From Pseudomonadota bacterium (GTDB lineage: Bacteria; Pseudomonadota; Gammaproteobacteria; Burkholderiales; JABEVD01), in contig JAJZTQ010000011.1 in assembly GCA_021848825.1 (NCBI GenBank), positions 1 to 64,000 of the forward strand: a DNA stretch of 64,000 bases. The letters are read 5' to 3'. How positions within the stretch are numbered: position 1 is the stretch's first letter; each line of letters starts with the position of its first letter. A program made the position numbers and the translations under genes. Shown here in pieces: positions 47,119 through 57,222 of this stretch. The notes beneath the pieces were generated by a model. The model was not told the origin of the DNA and did not search any database. It worked only from the letters and a program-made list of their open reading frames with translations.

Positions 47119-47883
47119 ATGACAACGATCGAAGCCATTCCCGCATTCAGGGACAATTATATCTGGGTGGCGGGAAATAAGCAGTATGCCGCCGCAATCG
47201 ATCCGGGAGACGCTGCGCCTTTGCTCGACTATCTGGAGAGCAAAGGGCTCGCGCTCGTCGCGATCCTCAATACCCATCATCATGGCGACCATGTCGGCGG
47301 CAATCTTGAGCTGAAGAAGAAATTTTCCTGCCCGATTTACGGCCCCGCAGCCGAAATCATACCCGGAATGACCCATCCCGTATCAGGAGGCGATACCGTC
47401 TTCCTGCCTGAAATCGAGATGGCATGCGAAGTGATGGACATACCCGGTCACACATCGGGCCATATCGCTTTCCTCTCGAAAGACAGGCTGTTCTGCGGGG
47501 ACACGCTTTTCGGATGCGGTTGCGGCAGGGTTTTCGAGGGGACCATGAAAGAGATGCAGCATTCGCTCGAAAAGCTCGCCAGCCTTCCGGAAGAGACTCT
47601 CGTCTACTGCGCCCACGAATACACCCTTGCAAACATCGCCTTCGCGAGGGAAGTCGAACCTTGCAACGACATGCTTCGCGAGCGGGGGGAAAAGGCGCTC
47701 GAAATCAGGAAGCGCGGCATGCCCACGATTCCGTCTACCATAGGACTGGAAAAGATGACCAATCCCTTCCTGAGATGCGGCATCGAAGAGGTCGCAGAAA
47801 GCGCGTCACGGCATGAAGGCCGACCGCTCAGAGACAGGCTGGACGTCTTTTCCGCCCTGAGGATATGGAAAAACAGCTTCTAG
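47119..47883 (+). CDS. gloB: Glyoxalase II (hydroxyacylglutathione hydrolase)
   Basis: 254 aa. The MBL-fold zinc motif THHHGDHVGG (about 54-63) is followed by the GHTSGH and FCGDTLFGCGCGR motifs and the C-terminal HAGH domain with CAHEYTLANIAFAREVEP. It hydrolyses S-lactoylglutathione to lactate and glutathione in methylglyoxal detoxification. Its stop directly abuts the stop of manC, with no bases between. Confidence 0.96.
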   Translation: MTTIEAIPAFRDNYIWVAGNKQYAAAIDPGDAAPLLDYLESKGLALVAILNTHHHGDHVGGNLELKKKFSCPIYGPAAEIIPGMTHPVSGGDTVFLPEIEMACEVMDIPGHTSGHIAFLSKDRLFCGDTLFGCGCGRVFEGTMKEMQHSLEKLASLPEETLVYCAHEYTLANIAFAREVEPCNDMLRERGEKALEIRKRGMPTIPSTIGLEKMTNPFLRCGIEEVAESASRHEGRPLRDRLDVFSALRIWKNSF

Positions 47884-49305
47884 TCAGCCGCGACCGTAGA
47901 CATCGTCGAACCTGACGATGTCGTCTTCTCCCAGATATTCCCCGCTTTGCACCTCGATCATGACGAGATCGAGCACACCCGGATTGATCAGCCTGTGCGG
48001 CGTTCCTGCGGGAATGAAAGTGGATTCGTTCGTTCTGACAAGATGTTCCAGTTCCCCGTTGACGATTTTCGCTGTTCCCGAAACCACAACCCAGTGCTCG
48101 CTCCTGTGGTGATGCATCTGCAGCGAAAGGGCCGCCCCCGGCTTGACCTCTATCCGCTTGATTTTGAATCTTTCCCCTTCCTCGAGGACGGTATAGGTTC
48201 CCCATGGCCTGTGGACGGTCCTGTGCAGCTTGTAGGCGTCATGCTCGGCAAGTCTCAACCGCTGCACGACCTGCTTCACTTCCTGCGACCGGTTCTTGTC
48301 TGCAACGAGCAGCGCATCAGGCGTGTCGATGACGAGGAGGTTGTCCACCCCGACCGTCGCAACGAGACGGTCTTCGGATTGAATGTAGCAATTTCCCGAA
48401 TCCACCATCACGGCCGTGCCGACTATCCTGTTTCCGGCCTCGTCTTCCGGAACCAGTTCGCTCACGGCGCTCCAGGACCCGATGTCGTTCCAGTCGAATT
48501 CCCCTGCAACCACGGCAACCTTGCGTGATTTTTCCATGACGGCATAGTCTATGGAAATGTCGGGAATCGCGGAAAAACTCGCTTCATCCAGGGTGACCGG
48601 AAGCTCGTTTCGCCTGGATTTTTCCCAGCAAGAAAGGGCTGCCTCGAACACCTCCGGGGAGCAGCCCTTCAGCGCCTCGATCAATGTCCCCGCCTTGAAG
48701 CAGAACATGCCGGAATTCCAGAGGAAATTCCCTTTCTCGAGATATTCCGATGCGAGTTCGAGCGAGGGCTTCTCGAAAAAGCTGGATACTTCGCCCACCC
48801 CCTCCCCGAACGGATTGCCGTATTCTATATAGCCGTACCCCGTCTCGGGGTAGGTCGGGCGGATGCCGAAAGTGACGAGGTAATCCTGAAGGGCATACTC
48901 GCATGCAAGCGAGACTGCTTCGGAAAAAGCCTGCTGGTTCTCGATCAGGTGGTCCGCCGGCAGCACCAGCATCAGCGTATCTTCCCCGCGGTTTTCCATC
49001 AGGCTGAAGGCGGCCATGGCGATGGCGGGAGCGGTGTTCCTGCCGCAAGGCTCGAGCACATAATCGAAACCGAGCGCTTTTCCCTTCCTGGAAGAAGCAT
49101 ACTCGTCCCTCGTCGTGAAGAAATATTCCCTGTTGGTCACCGTGAGGATGTCCGAGACCCCTGGAATGCCCGCAGCCCTCGCAAGTGTTTTTTTGAGCAG
49201 GCTCTCCCCGCACGGGAGCTTCATGAAAGGCTTGGGAAAACTCTCCCTGGAAACAGGCCATAGCCTCGTGCCCGCCCCACCTGAAAGGATGACCGGTACC
49301 AGCAT
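47884..49305 (-). CDS. manC: Mannose-1-phosphate guanylyltransferase / mannose-6-phosphate isomerase
   Basis: 473 aa, bifunctional type II PMI/GMP. The N-terminal nucleotidyltransferase has LSGGAGTRLWPVSRESFPKP and FVEKP-like FFEKPSLE; the C-terminal cupin isomerase has QMHHHRSEHWVVVSGTAKI. It makes GDP-mannose for exopolysaccharide or LPS. It lies downstream of a UDP-glucose dehydrogenase, suggesting a sugar-nucleotide supply pair. Confidence 0.95.
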   Translation of the reverse strand: MLVPVILSGGAGTRLWPVSRESFPKPFMKLPCGESLLKKTLARAAGIPGVSDILTVTNREYFFTTRDEYASSRKGKALGFDYVLEPCGRNTAPAIAMAAFSLMENRGEDTLMLVLPADHLIENQQAFSEAVSLACEYALQDYLVTFGIRPTYPETGYGYIEYGNPFGEGVGEVSSFFEKPSLELASEYLEKGNFLWNSGMFCFKAGTLIEALKGCSPEVFEAALSCWEKSRRNELPVTLDEASFSAIPDISIDYAVMEKSRKVAVVAGEFDWNDIGSWSAVSELVPEDEAGNRIVGTAVMVDSGNCYIQSEDRLVATVGVDNLLVIDTPDALLVADKNRSQEVKQVVQRLRLAEHDAYKLHRTVHRPWGTYTVLEEGERFKIKRIEVKPGAALSLQMHHHRSEHWVVVSGTAKIVNGELEHLVRTNESTFIPAGTPHRLINPGVLDLVMIEVQSGEYLGEDDIVRFDDVYGRG

Positions 49306-49341
49306 GTTAATCTCTCTCCATTCGAAATGAATGCATGGATT

Positions 49342-50673
49342 TCACCTCCCCACGCCGTAATAATCGAAGCCGAGCTTCCTGACCTTCTCGGGCTCATAGA
49401 CATTTCGCCCGTCGAAAATCACTTTCTGCTTCATTACCTGCTCCATGAAAGAAAAATCGGGCGTCCTGAAAGCCTTCCATTCCGTCACGAGAAGAAGCGC
49501 ATCGACCGCCAGGAGCGCATCGTACTGATGATTGACGAGCTCGAGATTGCCCGAATCGAACCATTTCGCAGGCAGCTCCCGCTTTGCCACAGTCATCGCC
49601 ACAGGGTCATAAGCCTTGACTTTCGCCCCCTTCTCCATCAGATATTCGAGCAAAACGATGCTGGATGCTTCCCGCATGTCGTCCGTCCTGGGCTTGAAGG
49701 CAAGACCCCACAATGCGAAAGTGAGCCCTGAAAGATCTTCCCCGAAATGCAAGGCGATCTTTTTCGAAAGATAGCGTTTCTGCTCGGCATTCCTGTCCTC
49801 CACGGCATTCAATACCAGGGGATCGAGCCCGCAATCCTTCGCCATCTGGATGATCGCCTTGACGTCCTTCGGAAAGCAGGAGCCGCCGTAGCCGCATCCG
49901 GGATAGATGAAGGAATAGCCTATTCTGGCGTCAGACCCGATTCCCAGCCTCACCTTCTCCACATCCACGCCCATCCTGTCGCAGAGATTGGCTATTTCGT
50001 TCATGAAGGATATCTTCGTCGCAAGCATCGCATTGGCGGCATACTTCGTCATTTCCGCTTCCTTGATGCCCATCAGGCAAAGGCGTTCGTGGTTCCTGAC
50101 GAAAGGAAAATAGAGTTCCCTCATCACTTCCAGGGAACGCTCGGTGTCGCAGCCGACGACGATGCGGTCAGGCCTCGTGAAATCCTCGACGGCAGCCCCT
50201 TCCTTCAGGAATTCGGGGTTGCTCACCAGATCGAACGAAACGGAAACTCCCCTTTTTTCGAGTTCCGACTTGATGGCTGATCTCACCTTTTCGGCCGTGC
50301 CGACAGGAACAGTGGACTTGTCCACAATGACGCAGTAATCCTTGAGATTCTCCCCTATTTCCTTCGCCACCGCGAGCACATGCTTGAGATCGGCAGATCC
50401 GTCCTCGTCAGGCGGCGTGCCCACCGCAATGAAGCAGGCTGCCGCGCCTTCCAGCGATTCGGGCAGCGAGCTGGTGAATTTCAGCCTGCCTTCCCGGTAA
50501 TTGTTGACGACGATATCCTCGAGGCCGGGCTCGTAGATCGGAAGAATCCCGTTTTTCAGATTCTCGATCTTTTTCTCGTCTATATCCACGCAGGTTACGA
50601 TGTTCCCCATCTCGGCAAAACAGGCACCCGTGACCAGGCCGACATAGCCTGTCCCTACAACCGACAGTTTCAT
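49342..50673 (-). CDS. ugd: UDP-glucose 6-dehydrogenase
   Basis: 443 aa. NAD-binding MKLSVVGTGYVGLVTGACFA, catalytic Cys in YPGCGYGGSCFPKDVKA, and GLAFKPRTDDMREASSIVLL in the C-terminal UDP-binding domain. It oxidises UDP-glucose to UDP-glucuronate for surface polysaccharides. A 145-bp gap upstream separates it from the yej operon and should hold its promoter. Confidence 0.96.
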   Translation of the reverse strand: MKLSVVGTGYVGLVTGACFAEMGNIVTCVDIDEKKIENLKNGILPIYEPGLEDIVVNNYREGRLKFTSSLPESLEGAAACFIAVGTPPDEDGSADLKHVLAVAKEIGENLKDYCVIVDKSTVPVGTAEKVRSAIKSELEKRGVSVSFDLVSNPEFLKEGAAVEDFTRPDRIVVGCDTERSLEVMRELYFPFVRNHERLCLMGIKEAEMTKYAANAMLATKISFMNEIANLCDRMGVDVEKVRLGIGSDARIGYSFIYPGCGYGGSCFPKDVKAIIQMAKDCGLDPLVLNAVEDRNAEQKRYLSKKIALHFGEDLSGLTFALWGLAFKPRTDDMREASSIVLLEYLMEKGAKVKAYDPVAMTVAKRELPAKWFDSGNLELVNHQYDALLAVDALLLVTEWKAFRTPDFSFMEQVMKQKVIFDGRNVYEPEKVRKLGFDYYGVGR

Positions 50674-50818
50674 TATTGAACTCCCTGATAGATATTAGCG
50701 GCCGATTTTAACCCGGAAAGGCATATTGATACCAAGTTCATCTTGTGAACGCATACAAGATTGTAATTCAATTGGAACGAAAAGCGTACCTGCATCAAAG
50801 CGCTCAAGAGAATCCTTT

Positions 50819-52414
50819 TCACGGGTCGCGAAACTGCACGCTCGCCAGCAACCGCCTGGTATATTCGTGATGGGGAGAGTGAACGATGCGTTCTGCAGGA
50901 CCGATCTCCAGAATTCGGCCCTCTTTCATCACGGCGATGCGGTGGGACATCGCCATGATCACTTCGAGGTCGTGACTGATCAGGAGATAGCTCATGTCAT
51001 GGGCAAGCTGAAGTTTCGAAAGAAGCAGCAGCACCTGTTTCTGCACGGAAGCATCGAGGGCACTGGTCGGCTCGTCGAGAACGAGCAGTTTCGGCTTGAG
51101 TATGACGGCTCTCGCAATGGCGATTCTCTGCCGCTGCCCGCCTGAAAACTCATGAGGATATCTGGTCAGCGCATCCGGCCCGATGCCGACTTCCTCCAAG
51201 GTCCGCACGATGAGATCCCGGCGCTCGGAGACGGGCATTCGAGGATGATGCAGGGCCATCCCTTCGCCGACAATTTCCTCTATGGTGAGCCTGGGAGAAA
51301 GGCTGGCGAACGGATCCTGGAAAACCACCTGCATCCTCGCGCGCAATGACCTCAGCTGAGCCCTTGAAGCCGTATTGAGAGAAATGCCCTCGAAACGGCA
51401 TTCGCCTCCCGCTACAGCCTGCAAGGCAAGCAATGCCATGGCAAGCGTCGATTTTCCCGAACCCGATTCCCCGACGATGCCGAGCGTTTCCCCGCGCTTC
51501 ACCGCAAGGCTGACATCTTCCAGGGCGGTGAATGTTTTTTTCCTGAACCATCCAGAGGCATAGGAAAATTCTACGCGCAGTCCATTTGCCTGCAGCAGAT
51601 CCTCGGAAGATTCGAATTCCGCCGGCAAGGGCTGAACGATGTTTCCCGGGCGGCTGTCCAGAAGGCGCCTGGTATAAGGATGTTCGGGATTCGTGAACAA
51701 TTGCCCCGTCTCCGCGATTTCCACGAGCTGCCCCATCTGCATCACGCCGACACGGTCGGCAAAATGGCGCACCAGATTGAGATCATGAGTGATGAGCAGG
51801 ATGGCCATGCCGAATTCGCGCTGCAGCTCGTCCAACAGATTCATGATCTGGGCGCGAATGGTGACGTCGAGCGCAGTGGTCGGCTCGTCGGCGATCAGGA
51901 GCTGCGGGCGACAGGCGAGCGCCATGGCGATCATGGCCCGCTGCCTCTGCCCGCCGGAGAGCTCGTGAGGAAAACTCGAATAGCGGCGCGAAGCCTCCGG
52001 TATGCCGGTTTTCTCGAGCAGGGAAATGGCGCGCGCTCGCGCAGCAGCCTCATCCATTCCTTCATGCAGCGCGAGCACTTCCCTGATCTGGTCGCCGATT
52101 TTCATGAGCGGATTCAAGGCGCTCATGGGTTCCTGGAAAATCATGGCGATATCCTTTCCCCTGATCCCCAGAATCTTCCGCTCGCTTGCCTTCAGGAGGT
52201 TTTCACCCTGGAAATTGATTTCCCCGCTTGTTTTCGCCGAAAGCAGGCGGAGAATGGAAAAGGCGGTGACGCTTTTGCCCGAACCCGATTCGCCCACAAG
52301 CGCGAACTTCTCCCCCTGATTGATGCTGAAAGAGACATCCTGAACGGCATGAAGCCTGTTTCCGTCATTTTCGAAGCTCACGCAGAGATTGCGCAATTGA
52401 AGCAGGGGGGTCAA
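50819..52414 (-). CDS. yejF: Oligopeptide ABC transporter, fused ATPase subunit YejF
   Basis: 531 aa with two complete ABC ATPase domains: Walker A GESGSGKS at about 40 and 317, signatures [20 protein letters not shown] and [20 protein letters not shown], and Walker B LLIADEPT and LVLDEPT. It energises YejABEF-type import of oligopeptides (microcin C in E. coli). It is the last gene of the yejABEF operon, overlapping yejE by 4 nt. Confidence 0.95.
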   Translation of the reverse strand: MTPLLQLRNLCVSFENDGNRLHAVQDVSFSINQGEKFALVGESGSGKSVTAFSILRLLSAKTSGEINFQGENLLKASERKILGIRGKDIAMIFQEPMSALNPLMKIGDQIREVLALHEGMDEAAARARAISLLEKTGIPEASRRYSSFPHELSGGQRQRAMIAMALACRPQLLIADEPTTALDVTIRAQIMNLLDELQREFGMAILLITHDLNLVRHFADRVGVMQMGQLVEIAETGQLFTNPEHPYTRRLLDSRPGNIVQPLPAEFESSEDLLQANGLRVEFSYASGWFRKKTFTALEDVSLAVKRGETLGIVGESGSGKSTLAMALLALQAVAGGECRFEGISLNTASRAQLRSLRARMQVVFQDPFASLSPRLTIEEIVGEGMALHHPRMPVSERRDLIVRTLEEVGIGPDALTRYPHEFSGGQRQRIAIARAVILKPKLLVLDEPTSALDASVQKQVLLLLSKLQLAHDMSYLLISHDLEVIMAMSHRIAVMKEGRILEIGPAERIVHSPHHEYTRRLLASVQFRDP

Positions 52415-53442
52415 TTTCGCACCCTTCTCGTGTCATAGGCATCGCGCAATCCCTCCCCGATGAATACCAGCAGCAGAAGGGTGACGAAAAGAACCGTGAA
52501 TGCAGTGACCCCTATCCACCAGGCGTCGAGATTGTCCTTGCCCTGGGCGAGCAGTTCGCCCAGGCTGGGCGTCGACGGCGGAACGCCGAGCCCGAGAAAA
52601 TCGAGGCTGGTGAGCGCGGTGATGGACACGCTCATCCTGAATGGCAGGAAGGTAATGACAGGGGTCAGGCTGTTCGGCAGAATATGCCGCCACATGATCA
52701 TCGCGCTCGGGAGACCCAGGGCGCGCGCCGAACGGACATAATCGAGCTGGCGATTCCTGAGGAATTCCGCGCGCACGTAATCGGCGAGCGACAGCCAGCC
52801 GAAAAGGGAAAGCAGCAACAGCAGCAGCCCGATGCTCGGCCGGAATATGGAAGCGAATATCAGCAGGAGATAGAGTTCCGGAAGGGATCCCCATATTTCC
52901 GAAAGCCTCTGGAAATAAAGATCGATTCTCCCGCCGAAATAGCCCTGTACGGCCCCGGCCAGAATCCCCAGGAATACGCCGATTGCAGTCAGCGCCATGC
53001 CGAAGAGCACCGATACGCGAAAACCGTAAAGGGCGCGAGCCAGAACATCCCGCCCCCTGTCGTCCGTTCCCAGCCAGTTTTCCGCGCTGGGAGGAGCGGG
53101 ATTGGGCAGCGTGGCGAAATAATTGATGGTGTCGTAGCTGTAGACATTCGGGGCATAGATCGCCCAGTTTCCCGGTTTGGAAAACCGATCCCTGATATAG
53201 GGATCGAGATAGTCGGTCGGAGTAGGAAAATCCCCGCCGAAAGCGGTTTCAGGATAATCGTGGAAAAGGGGAAAATAATAGGAACCCTGGTAATGAACGA
53301 TCAGGGGCCTGTCGTTCGAGAGCGCCTCGGCGAAAAGGCTCGTCAGGAACAGCGCGGAAAAGATCAGCAGGCTGAAATAACCCAGCCTGTTCTCTTTGAA
53401 TCGCAGCCAGCGCTGCCTGTTCGGAGAAAGCCGCCCCCTCAC
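52411..53442 (-). CDS. yejE: Oligopeptide ABC transporter permease YejE
   Basis: 343 aa, N-terminal membrane segment, then a long periplasmic loop (PLIVHYQGSYYFPLFHDYPE, typical of YejE) and a DppC-like permease core with the EAA-type loop ARALGLPSAMIMWRHILPNS. It pairs with YejB. Both neighbours overlap by 4 nt. Confidence 0.95.
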   Translation of the reverse strand: MRGRLSPNRQRWLRFKENRLGYFSLLIFSALFLTSLFAEALSNDRPLIVHYQGSYYFPLFHDYPETAFGGDFPTPTDYLDPYIRDRFSKPGNWAIYAPNVYSYDTINYFATLPNPAPPSAENWLGTDDRGRDVLARALYGFRVSVLFGMALTAIGVFLGILAGAVQGYFGGRIDLYFQRLSEIWGSLPELYLLLIFASIFRPSIGLLLLLLSLFGWLSLADYVRAEFLRNRQLDYVRSARALGLPSAMIMWRHILPNSLTPVITFLPFRMSVSITALTSLDFLGLGVPPSTPSLGELLAQGKDNLDAWWIGVTAFTVLFVTLLLLVFIGEGLRDAYDTRRVRN

Positions 53443-54494
53443 CTCGACACCTCTTCGAATTTCACCCTGGGGTCGGCAAGCACATAGCTGATGTCGGTGA
53501 CGAGCTTCGCAGCCAAGCCGAGCAGCGTGTAAAGGTAGAGCGTGCCCATGACGACGGGGTAGTCACGCTGCATGATCGCCTGGTAGGAAAGCAGGCCCAG
53601 GCCATCGAGCGAAAAAATCGTCTCGATCAGCAGGCTCCCCGTGAAGAATGCCCCGATGAAGGCTGCAGGAAAGCCCGTCAGAAGCGGGAGAAGGGCATTC
53701 CTGAAGACATGCCGATAAAGCACCTTGCGCTCTGGCAGCCCCTTTGCATGCGCGGTCATCACATATTGCTTCCTGATTTCCTCGATGAAGCTGTTCTTCG
53801 TCAGCATGGTGATCACGGCGAAGCTGCCTACCACCTCTGCGAGCACAGGCAGGGTGATATGCCAAAGATAGTCGGTGATTTTTCCCCACAATGAAAGCTG
53901 AGCCCAGTTGTCGGAAACGAGCCCCCTCAACGGAAACCATTGCAGGAAACTTCCCCCTCCGAAAAGCACGAGCAGCACCACGCCCAGGACGAAGCTCGGG
54001 ATGGCATAGCCGCTCATGATCACGAGGCTTGTGAGCGTATCGAAACGCGAGCCGTTTCTGACCGCCTTGGCTATGCCGAGCGGAATCGATATCAGATAGG
54101 TGATGACGAGCGTCCAGAGTCCGATGGATATCGAAACCGGCAATTTCTCCTTGATCAGCGCCCATACCGATTCATGATGGAAAAAGCTCTTGCCCAGATT
54201 GAAGGTTGCGAATCCCTTCAGCATGATCCAGAAGCGCTCCGGCGCTGGCTTGTCGAACCCGTAAAGCGCCCTGATCTCCTTCATGCGCTGGGGACCGATG
54301 TCCTGGGCGCCTCGGTAGAGGCTCTGAGGTCCGCCGCCCGCTTCCTGAACCCCATGCCCTTTTCCGCGAAGCTCGCTCACCATCTGCTCGACGGGACCGC
54401 CGGGCACGAACTGGATGACCGTGAAAGTGAGAAGAAGCACGCCCAAGAGCGTGGGGATCATGAGGAGCAATCTCTTTGCGATGTAGCGGATCAA
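53439..54494 (-). CDS. yejB: Oligopeptide ABC transporter permease YejB
   Basis: 351 aa. I choose the TTG at 54494 (LIRYIAKRLLLMIPTLLGVL): it has GGGAG 8 nt upstream and overlaps the yejA stop as TTGA, whereas the track ATG reads 42 nt into yejA. The DppB-like permease has VQFVPGGPVEQM and the EAA-type loop THAKGLPERKVLYRHVFRNA (T/A variation). Confidence 0.93.
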   Translation of the reverse strand: MIRYIAKRLLLMIPTLLGVLLLTFTVIQFVPGGPVEQMVSELRGKGHGVQEAGGGPQSLYRGAQDIGPQRMKEIRALYGFDKPAPERFWIMLKGFATFNLGKSFFHHESVWALIKEKLPVSISIGLWTLVITYLISIPLGIAKAVRNGSRFDTLTSLVIMSGYAIPSFVLGVVLLVLFGGGSFLQWFPLRGLVSDNWAQLSLWGKITDYLWHITLPVLAEVVGSFAVITMLTKNSFIEEIRKQYVMTAHAKGLPERKVLYRHVFRNALLPLLTGFPAAFIGAFFTGSLLIETIFSLDGLGLLSYQAIMQRDYPVVMGTLYLYTLLGLAAKLVTDISYVLADPRVKFEEVSR

Positions 54495-56365
54495 TGCTTT
54501 TCTCCCTGCTTCATCCACCAGGTGGAAACCGACCATTCCTCTATGCTGTAATAAAGAGGCAGAACCTTCGGATAGGCCAGCGTATGCCGATATGAAACAC
54601 GGTATACGCTGCTGTAGAAATGGGGAACGATGTAATAGCCAAGGCGCAGGATGCGGTCCAGGACCCGAACGAGCGTCACGAGTTCTTCTCTGCTTTTCGC
54701 CTGACTGATGCGCGAAAGAAGCTCATCCACGACCGGATCCGAGACCCCCATGGCGTTGTCGGAGCCGGGCATGTTCCGGCTCTCAGAGCCGAAATAGCTG
54801 AAGAGTTCGCTTCCAGGTGTCTGGGAACCGGGCATCATTGCCCATACCATGTCGTAATCGAAATTTTCCGCCTTGCGCTGATACAATGCAGCGTCATAGA
54901 CCCTGTAGTTCATCTTGATCCCGAGCTTTTCCAGGTTGCGCGCGTAGGGGGCGGAGGCACGCTCCTGCATCTTGTCCTGAAGCATCATTTCGAACCGGAA
55001 TGGCTCTCCCTTCGCGTTTCTCAAGGCGCCGTCCCGGTATGTCCAGCCGGCTTCGGCCAGCAAGGTCTTGGCGCGCTTCAGGTTTTCGCGAAGAGAATGG
55101 GGCGGGGAAGTGGTGGGAGGCAAAGGGATCGAATCGAATGCTTCCTCAGGCACGAGTTTGCCGAAGCGTTTCTGCAACTGGTTCAGCACGTCGATTTCGG
55201 CTGCATCGGGCTTGCCCTTCGCCTCCATTTCCGTATTGGTGAAATAGCTCGGGCTGCGCTTGTAGAGGCCGAAGAAAAGCATCCTGTTCATCCACTCGAA
55301 ATCCATCGCCAATCCGAGCGCTTCCCTCACCCTTTTGTCCTGAAAAAGGGGACGCCTCGTATTCATGGCGAAGCCCTGCCAGCCTGCGCCATTCCGGTTG
55401 GGGAAGGTGGTCTTGATCAGCTCTCCATCGTCCCAGCGCTTGCCCTGATGGCTGCGCGCCCAGTTCTTCGAGGAATTTTCCTGAATGAGATCGATATCGC
55501 CCGCCTTGAGCGCCTCCATTCTTGCCAGGGTGTCCCTGTAGTAGCGATAGGTGATGCGCTCGAAGTTGAACATGCCTTTTCGGGTCGGATGATCGTTTCC
55601 CCAATAGGCGTGATTGCGGCGATAGGTGATGCGGCTTCCCGGATCATAGGACTCGATGACATAAGGGCCCGACGCGATCGGCGGATCGAGCGCGATCTGG
55701 TTGAAAGGTTTTCCGTTTCCCCATTTGTGCGAGAAAACGGGCAACTGACAGATGGCTGTCCTCAGCTCGCGGTTGTTTCTCCCGAATTCCACCCGCACGG
55801 TCATGGGGTCGACCACCACCATCCGCTTCACATCCATCCAATACTGGCGATAAACCGGCGCCGCGTTCCTGCTCATCAGCATATCGAAGGAATATTTCAC
55901 GTCCTCTGCAGTCACGGGATCACCGTTCGAGAATCTGGCCCTGGGATTCATCCTGAAAGTGATAGACATGCCGTCAGGGGCGGGTTCGATGTCTTCGGCG
56001 AGCAGTCCGTACATGGTATCGGGCTCATCCCAGGAAGGAACGGCCAAAGTCTCGAACACCAGATATTGCAGGCCGTCTGCAGCCAGCCCCTTGAGCGTGA
56101 AGGGATTGAATTTCTCGAAGTCCCCCATTCCTGACACGTAAAGCTCGCCCCCCTGGGGCGCATCGGGATTGACGTAATCGAAATGCTTGAAGCCGGCCTG
56201 GTATTTGAAATGATCGCCGTAAAGCGCGATCGCATAATCGGAGTAGGCAGTCCAAGGAAAAAAGAGTGAAGTGAGAAGGAGCAGCGTCCGGAAGATCTGC
56301 AGGCGTATCGATCGCCCCCCCTGCCGCAGGCGGAAGGAAGTACCGGAATGAAGGCATTTTTGCAT
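54491..56365 (-). CDS. yejA: Oligopeptide ABC transporter solute-binding protein YejA
   Basis: 624 aa, family 5 solute-binding protein with signal peptide (FRTLLLLTSLFFPWTAYS). The mature start YAIALYGDHFKYQAGFKHFD is typical of YejA, as is ADGMSITFRM-like PDGMSITFRMNPRARFSNGD. It captures peptides in the periplasm for YejBEF. First gene of the operon; divergent from fabI across 77 bp. Confidence 0.95.
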   Translation of the reverse strand: MQKCLHSGTSFRLRQGGRSIRLQIFRTLLLLTSLFFPWTAYSDYAIALYGDHFKYQAGFKHFDYVNPDAPQGGELYVSGMGDFEKFNPFTLKGLAADGLQYLVFETLAVPSWDEPDTMYGLLAEDIEPAPDGMSITFRMNPRARFSNGDPVTAEDVKYSFDMLMSRNAAPVYRQYWMDVKRMVVVDPMTVRVEFGRNNRELRTAICQLPVFSHKWGNGKPFNQIALDPPIASGPYVIESYDPGSRITYRRNHAYWGNDHPTRKGMFNFERITYRYYRDTLARMEALKAGDIDLIQENSSKNWARSHQGKRWDDGELIKTTFPNRNGAGWQGFAMNTRRPLFQDKRVREALGLAMDFEWMNRMLFFGLYKRSPSYFTNTEMEAKGKPDAAEIDVLNQLQKRFGKLVPEEAFDSIPLPPTTSPPHSLRENLKRAKTLLAEAGWTYRDGALRNAKGEPFRFEMMLQDKMQERASAPYARNLEKLGIKMNYRVYDAALYQRKAENFDYDMVWAMMPGSQTPGSELFSYFGSESRNMPGSDNAMGVSDPVVDELLSRISQAKSREELVTLVRVLDRILRLGYYIVPHFYSSVYRVSYRHTLAYPKVLPLYYSIEEWSVSTWWMKQGEKH

Positions 56366-56409
56366 AGCCTACAGTTTATCCCATTCGATGGCCCTATCAC
56401 CACCCATGA

Positions 56410-56415
56410 TATAAT
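56410..56415 (+). promoter_or_regulatory. Probable -10 element of fabI
   Basis: A TATAAT hexamer about 28 bp upstream of the fabI ATG in the 77-bp divergent gap to yejA. The -35 region is weak (TTCGAT-like). A GGAAGGAAA-type ribosome-binding site follows. Confidence 0.4.
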
Positions 56416-56442
56416 CGCCCATCCATCAACGAAGGAAAAAAC

Positions 56443-57222
56443 ATGGGATTTCTAGAAGGCAAGCGCATCCTGGTGACCGGTCTCCTGAGCAACCGTTCGA
56501 TCGCTTACGGCATCGCAAAGTCATGCAGGGAACAGGGCGCAGAACTCGCTTTCACCTACCAGAGCGAAAGGTTCCTCGAACGAACTCAGAAGCTCGCGGC
56601 CGAATTCGACAGCCAGACCGTGTTGCCATGCGATGTATCGAACGACCAGGAAATCTCGGCGCTTTTTACGGAACTCGGCAAGCATTGGCCTGCATTCGAC
56701 GGGCTTGTGCATTCCATCGCATTCGCGCCCAGGGAAGCACTTTCAGGCGACTTCCTGGAAGGCATGTCGAGAGAAGCTTTCAGGATCGCTCACGATATCA
56801 GCTCATACAGCTTCGCAGCCCTTGCCAAGGCAGCGCTTCCCCTGCTCAATGAAAACGGGGCGCTGCTCACCCTTTCCTATCTCGGCGCCGAGAAATCGGT
56901 TCCCAATTACAACCTGATGGGGCTTGCCAAGGCGAGCCTGGAGGCGAACGTCCGCTATCTCGCCCAGAGTCTCGGCAAAAAGGGCATTCGGGTCAATGCG
57001 GTTTCGGCCGGACCGATCAGGACGCTTGCAGCGAGCGGGATTGAAGGATTCGGAAAGATCCTGGATTTCGTCGAGAAGAATGCCCCGTTGAAGCGCAACG
57101 TGACCATAGAAGAAGTCGGCAATGCCTCCGCGTTCCTGCTCTCCGATCTCGCCTCCGGCATCACGGGTGAAATCACCTATGTCGATGCTGGATTCAACAC
57201 CACCCTGGGCGACATGGGCTGA
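56443..57222 (+). CDS. fabI: Enoyl-ACP reductase (NADH), FabI
   Basis: 259 aa, short-chain dehydrogenase of the FabI type: [20 protein letters not shown] (NAD site), [16 protein letters not shown], and the Tyr-x6-Lys active site around [20 protein letters not shown]. It carries out the last reductive step of fatty-acid elongation and is the triclosan target in sensitive species. Its stop directly abuts the ppiD stop. Confidence 0.97.
   Translation: MGFLEGKRILVTGLLSNRSIAYGIAKSCREQGAELAFTYQSERFLERTQKLAAEFDSQTVLPCDVSNDQEISALFTELGKHWPAFDGLVHSIAFAPREALSGDFLEGMSREAFRIAHDISSYSFAALAKAALPLLNENGALLTLSYLGAEKSVPNYNLMGLAKASLEANVRYLAQSLGKKGIRVNAVSAGPIRTLAASGIEGFGKILDFVEKNAPLKRNVTIEEVGNASAFLLSDLASGITGEITYVDAGFNTTLGDMG

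Noticed and set aside
54620-56134. 504-aa plus-strand ORF
   Set aside because: It is antisense to yejA; codon structure and homology support yejA.
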